In this document: in pieces, positions 1 to 5,144 of the stretch
How positions within the stretch are numbered: the first letter of the stretch is position 1
How the letters are laid out: every line of letters begins with the position of its first letter
Assembly: GCA_029261955.1 (NCBI GenBank)
Contig: JAJDAI010000491.1
Location: forward strand, 1 to 5,144
Length of the DNA stretch: 5,144 bases
From: Deltaproteobacteria bacterium
GTDB taxonomy: Bacteria > Myxococcota_A > UBA796 > UBA9615
Reading direction: 5' to 3'
Made by a program: the position numbers and the translations under genes
Notes under the pieces: generated by a model
What the model saw: only the letters and a program-made list of their open reading frames with translations
The model's database searches: none
What the model was told of the DNA's origin: nothing

Positions 1-32
1 TCATCCTGCTCGCCCTCGCCCTCGCCGGCTGC
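1..32 (+). other. Signal peptide core and lipobox (signal peptidase II site), 5'-partial
   Basis: The frame starting at base 3 encodes a run of Leu, Ala and Ile ending in Leu-Ala-Gly-Cys, a consensus lipobox; the Cys codon is TGC at 30-32. Cleavage would occur before this Cys, with lipid attachment to it. The charged n-region and the start codon are outside the window. The following residues are Pro-Thr-Pro, so inner- versus outer-membrane sorting cannot be called confidently. Confidence 0.82.
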
Positions 33-674
33 CCCACCCCCCGCTCCGGCGGCGACGACGACGACTCCGCCTCGGACGAACACGATGCGGCCGACGACGA
101 CGACTCCGCCGAGACCACGACCCTCCGCTTCGAGAACGCGGGCGATCCCAGCCTCGAGGGCCACACGCCGATCGGCTTCCAGGGCATGGGCACCGGCGTC
201 TTCGCGGGCGACAACATCAACGGCGGCTTCCCCCAGGGCGACGGCGTGCAGATCTGGATGACGATCGACCTGAGCGAAGCCCTCGCTGGCACGCCGCTCG
301 CCGGCTCGGACCTGTCCGTTCACTCGGCCACGCTGAGCTCCACGTCCTTCGAGACCCGCGGCACGCCCTTCGTCGATCTGGGGGACCTGGTGGCCACCCG
401 CGCCGAGTTCGAGGCCTTCGGCGCGCCGCTGTGGAACCTGCCGCTCCAGGACGAGTCCTGCGTGCTCGCGACCTCGGCCGACGGGCCCGTCGAGTGCGAC
501 ATCACCACCGCCGTGCAGGCCGCGCTCGACGCGGGGCGGAACAGCCTGCAGCTCAACATCCGCTTCGAGACCGCCGGAGACAGCGACGGCGCCCAGGACA
601 TGATCATGTTCGCCGACGGCGACACCAACGCGACCGCGCCGGGCCTGTTCCAGCTGGAGGTCGAGGTCAACTAG
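1..674 (+). CDS. Secreted lipoprotein with Asp-rich DDDDSA linker and C-terminal beta-rich domain, 5'-partial
   Basis: The reading frame is open from the left edge (first full codon at 3-5) to a TAG at 672-674, giving 223 visible residues; the start codon lies upstream. The frame begins inside a hydrophobic signal-peptide core (ILLALALAGC) with a lipobox whose cysteine (codon 30-32) would be lipidated. An acidic low-complexity linker follows (about residues 14-38, two DDDDSA copies), then a compact domain of about 180 residues. This domain has alternating hydrophobic, beta-like segments, a stretch DITTAVQAALDAG (about residues 166-178), a late FADGD segment and a final FQLEVEVN strand. That layout loosely resembles the DNRLRE/CBM96-type beta-sandwich of surface proteins, but this is a weak family guess. 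Two cysteines (residues 153 and 165) could form a disulfide. An ATG at 186 is internal, because the coding pattern and lipobox continue upstream of it. The expected location is the cell envelope, facing the periplasm or surface. The function is unknown, and the convergent neighbour gives no clue. Confidence 0.85.
   Translation, partial: ILLALALAGCPTPRSGGDDDDSASDEHDAADDDDSAETTTLRFENAGDPSLEGHTPIGFQGMGTGVFAGDNINGGFPQGDGVQIWMTIDLSEALAGTPLAGSDLSVHSATLSSTSFETRGTPFVDLGDLVATRAEFEAFGAPLWNLPLQDESCVLATSADGPVECDITTAVQAALDAGRNSLQLNIRFETAGDSDGAQDMIMFADGDTNATAPGLFQLEVEVN
51..110 (+). repeat. Two in-frame copies of an Asp4-Ser-Ala coding repeat
   Basis: Bases 51-71 and 90-110 are 21-base units that match at 20 of 21 positions by eye (the only difference is base 52, G, versus base 91, C). 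Each encodes Gly or Ala followed by DDDDSA, with the same codons (four GAC, then TCC, GCC). They are 39 bases apart start to start, which keeps the frame. They form a flexible, strongly acidic spacer right after the lipidated cysteine. The GAC runs are a small trinucleotide repeat that could change in length by slippage. Confidence 0.85.
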
Positions 675-678
675 CGAA

Positions 679-3600
679 TCAGCTGCCCCCCAGCAGCTCG
701 TGCACGCCGACCGGCTCGGCCTTGCCCTTGATGTCCACCGGCCCCAGGTCCCGGGTCTCGAAGGCACCGGTCGCGGCCGCGAGGGCGGCGTCGCTCACCA
801 GGATCTCCACCGAGAAGCGCTTCGTCAGCCCCTCCAGCCTCGAGGCCACGTTCACGGCGTCGGAGAGCACGGTGCTGTCCATGCGCTCGGGCTCGCCGAT
901 CGTGCCGAGCACCGTCGCGCCACGGTGGATGCCCACGCCCACACGCAGGTGTTGATGCGCTCCGTCCTTCGCCCCCTCGCGCACCTCGGCCACCGCGCGC
1001 TGGATGTCGAGGCCGGCGCGGAAGGCGTCGTCCACGTCCCCCGGGAACAGGGCCATGATCGCGTCGCCGATGTACTTGTCGATGAAGCCGCCGTACCGCC
1101 GGATCACCGGGCTCAGGCGGGCGAGCAGCTCGTTGACGAAACCGAAGGTCTCCGCCGGGCTCATGGTCTCCGAGAGCCGCGTGAAGTCGCGGATGTCGAC
1201 GAAGAGCACGGCCATCTCGGCTTCGACCTGATCCCCGAGCTGCACCTCCAGGATGCTGCCGCGCCCGAGCTGCTCCAGGAACTCCTTCGGCACGAAGCGC
1301 TCGAATGAGCGGGTGAGCGCGGTCTGCCGCTCCAGGGCGTCCTTCAAGTCGGCGTAGAGCGTCGCGTTCTCCAGGGACACCGCCGCCTGGGACGACAGCA
1401 GCTGCAGCAGCTCGACGCGCTCGGCCGTGAAGGCGCCGGCGACCAGGTTGTTCTCCAGATACAGCATGCCCAGCACCCGCCCCTGCTTCACCGCAGGGAC
1501 GCAGTACAGCGAGCGCACGCCTCGTGCCCGGATGAAGGGGTCGCCGTTGAAGCGCGGGTCGTCGGTCGCGTCATCCAGCCGCACCGCGGTCCCCGTCCGG
1601 TGGACGAAGGCGACCACGCGCCGGGGCACGAGCTCGGTGGCGTCCACCGCCTCGCCCACCGAGGTGCGGATGTGCTGGTTGCCGGTGACGGCCTCCACCA
1701 CCGGCTCGCCGTCGCGCACGACGATCAGCGCGCCGCGCTGGGCGCCCGCCGACTGAATCCCGAGCTCCAGGATGCGCTCCAGCAGGCGGTCCAGATCGAG
1801 CTCGCCGCTGATCGCCTCCCCCGCCCGCAGCACCGTGGTCAGGTCGAGGGACTGCGTGCTCATCGCCTCGGAGGTCGTCGACAGGAAGAGGCTCGAGGTC
1901 AGCGCCGCAGAGCCCTCGTCGCCGTCCAGCATCCCCAGGACGCGCGGCCACTGCTCGCGGAGCACGTCGAGCTTCCGGGTCGCGCCCCAGCGCCCGTAGA
2001 GGAAGCCCGCCTCCACGACGTAGCCCACCGCGGCCAGGGGTCGGCCACGTTCCCGCTGGTGCCGCGCGGCCAGCTCGTTGGCCAGGGCCTCGTTCTGGAG
2101 GTAGCCGTCGCGGTTCGCCAGCTCGATGGCCTCCAGGTAGGCCCGCTCGGCCTCGTCGTGCCGCCCCTCCACCCGCGCCAGCTCGGCCTGCATCAGCCGC
2201 AGCCGGTGCTCGAAGTTCGCCGCGCAGGCGTTGCCGGTCCAGGCCCCCATCTGGCGAATGGCCGCCTTCACCTTGCTGAGCAGGTCGGTGCGATCGCCCC
2301 GGCCGTGCCCGATCGCGCGGCACCGGACCAGCGCGCTGATGAACCACCAGTCCGCGTAGGCCATCGAGAAGGGGATGAGGTCGCGGTGCTCGGTCGCCCG
2401 GTCGACCAGTTCGAGGCAGGGCTCATCCTCCTCGTAGAGGTAGAGCAGCAGCGCCTTGTAGATCGCGTGCAGGTACAGGCCGAAGCCGAAGTCGATGCCC
2501 TCGAAGTCGGAGATCAGGTCCGCTTCGAGCACGGCCTCCTGGTGGCAGTCGAGCGTGCTGCGGTCGTCGGTGCGCCCCTGGAGGCTGAGCAGCAGGGCCC
2601 GGTCGAGCCGAGACAGGAAGATCAGGGGCACGTAGGCCGAATCCTCGATGTAGGCGTGGCCCTGCTCCTGGGTCGCCAGCACCTCGCCGACCGGGCAGCC
2701 GCTGAGGAACTTCGCGGTGCGGATCCAGCCCACCGCCCAGGCGCCCCACCAGCGGTCCCCGCTCAGCAGGCAGGCGCGGTAGGACTCCTCGTAGATCGCC
2801 ACGTTGCTGCGCAGCGGGTTGATCCAGTGGTTCGTGAAGTTCGCGAAGGTGTTGTGGACCTTCGGGATGATGAAGGGGTCCTCGAAGCGGTGCGCGAGGT
2901 CCATGGCGACCGTGCCGAAGAAGCGCGCCTGCTCGAATTCGCCGGCCATGGAGAGCACCAGCGCGTGCGCGACGTAGCCGCAGGCCGAGAACTTCGTGTT
3001 CCCGTGCTCCAGCGAGAGCCGCACGATCTTCAGCGCCGTGTGCGTCATCTGCAGGCCGTCGGGCGCCATCACGCCGCAGGTCCAGGTCTCGTGCAGCAGG
3101 CCCATGACCGTCTCGATCTCGAGGTCGTCGAGCGCGGGCAGCGCCACGAGCTCGGCCGGGCTCTCACCCTCGATGAACTCGGCGATGCGGGCGCGCTCGG
3201 CGTCCATCACCGGCGCAGCGAGCGCGGGGTCGGTCGGCAGGTCGACGCCGAGCCGGGCCAGGGACTCGATGCCCAGCGCGAGGCCCTCGGCCGGGCGGTC
3301 CGCGGTCAGGTGCACCCGGATCATCAGCTGGAAGATGTCGCCGGTCTGCGCGCGGCTCAGCTCCCGGGCCGCCGTCGCCCGGAAGCAGGCCTCCGCGGTG
3401 TCGACGCGGCCGTTGAGGAACTCGATTTCGATGCGCTCGCGGTGCAGGGCGAAGGCGAGCTCCGGCTCGTGCTCCCAGGCGGCTGCTCCGACCAGGTCGA
3501 TGCCCTGGAGGATGCAGTCCAGCGCGACGTCGTAGGCCGTCGAGGCCTTCGCGCGGCGGGCGGCCAGCAGGTTCAGGCGGGGCAGCTCCGCCAGCTCGCC

Positions 3601-5144
3601 CGCGTCGTCCATGTGCCCGTGGCCGAGGTTGAGGTGGCTGATCACCTCGAAGATCCGGGCCTCCAGCTCGTGCTCGCCGAGGCGCGCGCGCAGCAGGCGC
3701 CCGATCCGCAGGTGGCGCAGGCCCCGCTGCTCCTGCGCGATGGCGCTGTAGGCCGCCTCCTGCACCCGGTCGTGGGCGAAGCGCAGGCGCACGTGCGCGG
3801 GGTCGGCGCCGCCCTCGCCCACCAGCTGCCAGTTCTCGTCCAGGGGAAGCAGCAACCCGTCCCGCAGCGCCGGCCAGAGCCCCTCGACGGCCTCGGCGGC
3901 CTCGAGCTGCCCGATGACCGCGAGGGTCCCCAGGTCGAAGCTGTTCCCCAGGCAGCTGCCCAGGCGAAGCAGCTCCTGGCTGCGCTCCGAGTAGCGGCCG
4001 ATGGTGTCGAGGATCAGGTCGACGGCGGTGTGGATGGCCTGGAGTCGTCCGACGGCGTCCAGGTCCCAGTGCCAGCCGCCCCGCTGCGCGAACACCAGCT
4101 TCTCGTCGGCCAGGCTGCGCAGGAACTGCACGACGAAGAACGGATTCCCCGCCGTCTTCTGGTGCACCAGCGCGGCCAGCGGGACCACGTCGGAGAGGCT
4201 TCGGTCCAGGCTGTCGGCGCAGAGCTGTTGCACGTCCTCGGGGCCGAGGGGCCCCAGGGCGATCTCTTCGATGCGGGCGCCGCCTTCGCGCAGCTCCGCG
4301 AGGGCGACCGAGAGCGGGTGCGACGCGGGGACCTCGTTGTCGCGGTAGGCCCCGATGACCAGGAGGTGGCGGGCCTCCGTGCTGCGATCGGAGACGAGCT
4401 CGCCGAGCAGGCGCAGCGAACCCGGATCGATCCACTGGAGGTCGTCCAGGAAGAGCACCAGGGGGTGGTCCGGGTGCGCCAGCGCGCCGATGAAGGCCAC
4501 GAACAGCCGGTCGAAGCGGTCCCTCGCCTCCCGCCCCCCAAGCTCCAGCACGGCGGGCTGCGCCCCGATGACGTGCTCCAGCACGGGCACGAAGTCGGTG
4601 AGCACCGCCGCCTCGTCCGCCAGCGCGGTGCGGATGCGGCGCGCCTGCCGGGCCAGGTCTCGCTCGTCGCGGGTCAGCAGGTCCGCGACCAGCTCCGCGA
4701 GGGCGCCCTGCAGCGCGGACAGCGGCTTCGCCAGCTCCAGCTGGTCGAACTTGCCGCGCACGAAGGCGCCGCGGCTGTGCACGATGCGGCCCTGCACCTC
4801 CTGCACGACGGCCGACTTGCCGATCCCGGAGTAGCCGCGCACGAGCAGGAGCGAGCTCTGGCCCCTCGCTGCACGATCGAAGGCGTCGAGCAGCGCCTCG
4901 ACCTCCGCGTCCCGGCCGTAGAGCCGCTGACTCACCTGGAAGAGGGTGGCGACGTCCGCGGTGCCGGGCTGGAAGCCCTCGAAGGAGGCCCCTCGGGCGA
5001 GGCCCGCGCGGATCCCCTCCAGGTCGGCGATCAGGCCCTCGGCGCTCTGGTAGCGGTCCTCGGCCCTCTTCGCCATCAGCCGCAGGAGCACCGCCGAGAG
5101 CGGCGGCGGCACCTCCGGGCGCAGCTCGTGGGGATCGGGCGGCT
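679..5144 (-). CDS. Giant signalling protein: Ser/Thr kinase tail, AAA ATPase, TPR-like repeats, GAF, class III nucleotidyl cyclase; 5'-partial
   Basis: The frame is open from the right edge to a TGA at 679-681, with about 1,487 visible residues. Residue numbers here count the GTG at 5110-5112 as 1. That GTG is not the true start: ten in-frame residues before it (PPDPHELRPE) continue a protein kinase C-lobe. Domains in order are: kinase end (to about 35); AAA/STAND ATPase (about 64-340) with Walker A GYSGIGKS (93-100) and Walker B LVLFLDDLQW (218-227); the family hallmarks GKFDQ (120-124) and RFAHDRVQEAAYS (444-456); helical repeats (about 460-1060); GAF (about 1095-1250); signalling helix with FERFVPKEFLEQLG (1270-1283); and a class III cyclase (about 1296-1475) with a complete catalytic set. 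I see no membrane segment, so it is probably cytoplasmic. Relatives often end in a histidine kinase; this one would convert ATP (less likely GTP) to a cyclic nucleotide under control of the upstream modules. The frame is intact. Whether the N-terminal kinase is complete and active cannot be seen here. Confidence 0.94.
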   Translation of the reverse strand, partial: PPDPHELRPEVPPPLSAVLLRLMAKRAEDRYQSAEGLIADLEGIRAGLARGASFEGFQPGTADVATLFQVSQRLYGRDAEVEALLDAFDRAARGQSSLLLVRGYSGIGKSAVVQEVQGRIVHSRGAFVRGKFDQLELAKPLSALQGALAELVADLLTRDERDLARQARRIRTALADEAAVLTDFVPVLEHVIGAQPAVLELGGREARDRFDRLFVAFIGALAHPDHPLVLFLDDLQWIDPGSLRLLGELVSDRSTEARHLLVIGAYRDNEVPASHPLSVALAELREGGARIEEIALGPLGPEDVQQLCADSLDRSLSDVVPLAALVHQKTAGNPFFVVQFLRSLADEKLVFAQRGGWHWDLDAVGRLQAIHTAVDLILDTIGRYSERSQELLRLGSCLGNSFDLGTLAVIGQLEAAEAVEGLWPALRDGLLLPLDENWQLVGEGGADPAHVRLRFAHDRVQEAAYSAIAQEQRGLRHLRIGRLLRARLGEHELEARIFEVISHLNLGHGHMDDAGELAELPRLNLLAARRAKASTAYDVALDCILQGIDLVGAAAWEHEPELAFALHRERIEIEFLNGRVDTAEACFRATAARELSRAQTGDIFQLMIRVHLTADRPAEGLALGIESLARLGVDLPTDPALAAPVMDAERARIAEFIEGESPAELVALPALDDLEIETVMGLLHETWTCGVMAPDGLQMTHTALKIVRLSLEHGNTKFSACGYVAHALVLSMAGEFEQARFFGTVAMDLAHRFEDPFIIPKVHNTFANFTNHWINPLRSNVAIYEESYRACLLSGDRWWGAWAVGWIRTAKFLSGCPVGEVLATQEQGHAYIEDSAYVPLIFLSRLDRALLLSLQGRTDDRSTLDCHQEAVLEADLISDFEGIDFGFGLYLHAIYKALLLYLYEEDEPCLELVDRATEHRDLIPFSMAYADWWFISALVRCRAIGHGRGDRTDLLSKVKAAIRQMGAWTGNACAANFEHRLRLMQAELARVEGRHDEAERAYLEAIELANRDGYLQNEALANELAARHQRERGRPLAAVGYVVEAGFLYGRWGATRKLDVLREQWPRVLGMLDGDEGSAALTSSLFLSTTSEAMSTQSLDLTTVLRAGEAISGELDLDRLLERILELGIQSAGAQRGALIVVRDGEPVVEAVTGNQHIRTSVGEAVDATELVPRRVVAFVHRTGTAVRLDDATDDPRFNGDPFIRARGVRSLYCVPAVKQGRVLGMLYLENNLVAGAFTAERVELLQLLSSQAAVSLENATLYADLKDALERQTALTRSFERFVPKEFLEQLGRGSILEVQLGDQVEAEMAVLFVDIRDFTRLSETMSPAETFGFVNELLARLSPVIRRYGGFIDKYIGDAIMALFPGDVDDAFRAGLDIQRAVAEVREGAKDGAHQHLRVGVGIHRGATVLGTIGEPERMDSTVLSDAVNVASRLEGLTKRFSVEILVSDAALAAATGAFETRDLGPVDIKGKAEPVGVHELLGGS
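681..698. terminator. Weak candidate hairpin at the convergent gene ends
   Basis: AGCTGC at 681-686 and GCAGCT at 693-698 form a perfect 6-bp inverted repeat around a 6-base loop. It lies 7 bases after the stop of the lipoprotein gene and covers the stop (in part) and last codons of the opposing cyclase gene. A stem-loop is possible in transcripts from either strand. Neither side has a following U-tract, and short inverted repeats are common at this GC content, so a role in termination is speculative. Confidence 0.2.
688..1227 (-). other. Class III adenylate/guanylate cyclase catalytic domain
   Basis: Residues 1296-1475 hold the full catalytic set. The two metal-binding Asp residues are D1306 in LFVDIRDFT (codon 1195-1197) and D1350 in DKYIGDAIMALF (codon 1063-1065). 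The purine-selecting pair would be K1346 (codon 1075-1077) and T1414 in STVLSDAVN (codon 871-873). The transition-state pair is N1421 (850-852) and R1425 (838-840) in AVNVASRLE. A Lys/Thr pair is typical of class IIIb adenylate cyclases, so ATP is the more likely substrate; this follows from family knowledge. Active sites of this class form at a homodimer interface, so the protein is expected to dimerise. The domain ends with IKGKAEPVGVHEL, the usual last strand, so the C-terminus is complete. Confidence 0.92.
1363..1830 (-). other. GAF sensor domain
   Basis: Residues 1095-1250 begin with a helix (ISGELDLDRLLERILEL) and a strand around GAQRGALIVVRDGEPVVEA. They end with the characteristic LYCVPAVKQGRVLGMLYLEN (1202-1221) and the helix FTAERVELLQLLSSQAAVSL. 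This is the usual GAF pattern in this family of multidomain proteins. A cyclic-nucleotide NKFDE motif is not convincingly present (residues 1221-1232 read NNLVAGAFTAER), so the ligand cannot be named. The domain feeds directly into the signalling helix before the cyclase, which suggests that it gates cyclase activity. Confidence 0.85.
1933..3735 (-). other. Long alpha-helical region with TPR-like repeats
   Basis: Residues 460-1060 look almost entirely helical, with regularly spaced Ala, Leu, Gly and aromatic residues. The clearest TPR-like units are near the C-terminal end: about 968-1000, ending AERAYLEAIELAN, and about 1005-1040, containing YLQNEALANELAARHQRERG, followed by RWGATRKL. The earlier part (for example LSLEHGNTKFSACGYVAHAL at 699-718) matches my recollection of the conserved middle of kinase/AAA/GAF proteins rather than a clean TPR consensus. 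The likely role is protein-protein contact or passing signals between the ATPase and the GAF domain; the partner is unknown. Confidence 0.65.
4093..4923 (-). other. AAA/STAND-type ATPase domain
   Basis: This covers residues 64-340 of the large protein. It begins with LYGRDAEVEALLDAF, the usual entry to an AAA_16-like module. The P-loop GYSGIGKS is encoded at 4813-4836, with the lysine codon at 4816-4818. The Walker B strand LVLFLDDLQW is encoded at 4432-4461 and its first Asp codon is at 4444-4446. GAYRDNEV (residues 254-261) fits a sensor-type strand, and KTAGNPFFVVQFLRSL (319-334) is typical of the helical part that follows. These motifs imply ATP binding and probably a switch-like, nucleotide-dependent conformational role. 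The conserved RFAHDRVQEAAYS (3745-3783), downstream of this span, belongs to the same module's C-terminal extension. Confidence 0.9.
5008..5144 (-). other. C-terminal end of a Ser/Thr protein kinase domain, cut by the window edge
   Basis: The peptide before and after the GTG at 5110-5112 reads PHELRPEVPPPLSAVLLRLM, then AKRAEDRYQSAEGLIADLE. A Pro-rich turn, a helix ending in Leu-Met-Ala-Lys, a D-R-Y-Q-S-A segment and a final Asp-Leu helix form the last C-lobe helices of bacterial Hanks-type (PknB-like) kinases that precede an AAA domain. The catalytic loop, DFG and glycine loop would lie beyond the right edge, so kinase activity cannot be judged. Confidence 0.8.

Noticed and set aside
186..188. 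ATG as the start codon of the left gene
   Set aside because: The upstream frame encodes a lipobox and an Asp-rich linker continuous with this domain, so this ATG is internal.
706..720. A second inverted repeat (GCCGA / TCGGC, 5-base loop) as a terminator
   Set aside because: The stem is only 5 bp, it lies inside the cyclase coding region, and there is no U-tract. Such repeats are expected by chance at this GC content.
431..955. A + strand frame spanning the end of the lipoprotein gene and the end of the cyclase gene
   Set aside because: It is out of frame with both real genes. Its first half is an Arg-rich shadow and its second half is antisense to the cyclase.
700..1308. A 202-residue + strand open frame opposite the cyclase domain
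   Set aside because: It is antisense to a region with intact catalytic motifs, has His/Arg/Glu-rich composition typical of shadow frames, and shows no recognisable motif.
1411..1455. A cyclic-nucleotide-binding NKFDE motif in the GAF domain
   Set aside because: The matching stretch reads NNLVAGAFTAER, which lacks the Lys and the Asp-Glu pair needed for the motif.
3164..4435. A 423-residue open frame on the - strand overlapping the ATPase and helical-repeat coding region in another frame
   Set aside because: Its product is low-complexity Arg/Ala/Gly/Pro with no domain signal, as expected from an off-frame reading of GC-rich DNA, while the overlapping frame carries clear conserved motifs.
5110..5112. 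GTG as the start codon of the large - strand gene
   Set aside because: The frame stays open to the window edge, and the ten preceding residues fit the same kinase C-lobe. Starting here would leave a meaningless kinase fragment.

Overview
The window is 5,144 bases of uniformly GC-rich, densely coding bacterial DNA (roughly 70% G+C by eye, with a strong preference for G or C at third codon positions). The style suggests a large-genome Gram-negative bacterium of the Myxococcota (former Deltaproteobacteria) type. Two things support this: a lipoprotein with an acidic DDDDSA linker, and a giant eukaryotic-like signalling protein of the Ser/Thr-kinase/AAA-ATPase/GAF class. The lineage is an inference from protein style, not from a marker gene.

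The layout is two genes facing each other, both cut by the window edges. On the left (1-674, + strand) is the end of a small secreted lipoprotein. Its signal-peptide core and lipobox (LAGC) are at the left edge, followed by an Asp-rich linker with two DDDDSA copies and a C-terminal beta-rich domain of uncertain family. It stops at 674. Four bases later, on the opposite strand, lies the stop codon of the second gene (679 to beyond 5144, - strand), which fills the remaining 87% of the window without interruption.

The second gene encodes at least 1,487 residues of a multidomain signalling protein. Read from its N-terminal side (right edge of the window) it contains: the last helices of a protein kinase C-lobe; an AAA/STAND-type ATPase with intact Walker A and Walker B motifs; about 600 residues of helical, partly TPR-like repeats; a GAF sensor domain; a short signalling helix with a FERFVP motif; and a class III nucleotidyl cyclase with all expected catalytic residues. 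The better-known relatives of this architecture end in a histidine kinase; here a cyclase is the output. The inferred logic is that signals sensed by the GAF, ATPase and helical-repeat regions, possibly with the N-terminal kinase, control synthesis of a cyclic nucleotide (most likely cAMP).

The two genes converge, so nothing in the window places them in one pathway. Their promoters and start codons all lie outside. I see no RNA genes, mobile elements, CRISPR array, attachment site or origin, and no non-coding stretch longer than four bases. I found no sign of an undescribed system beyond the unusual kinase-to-cyclase domain fusion.
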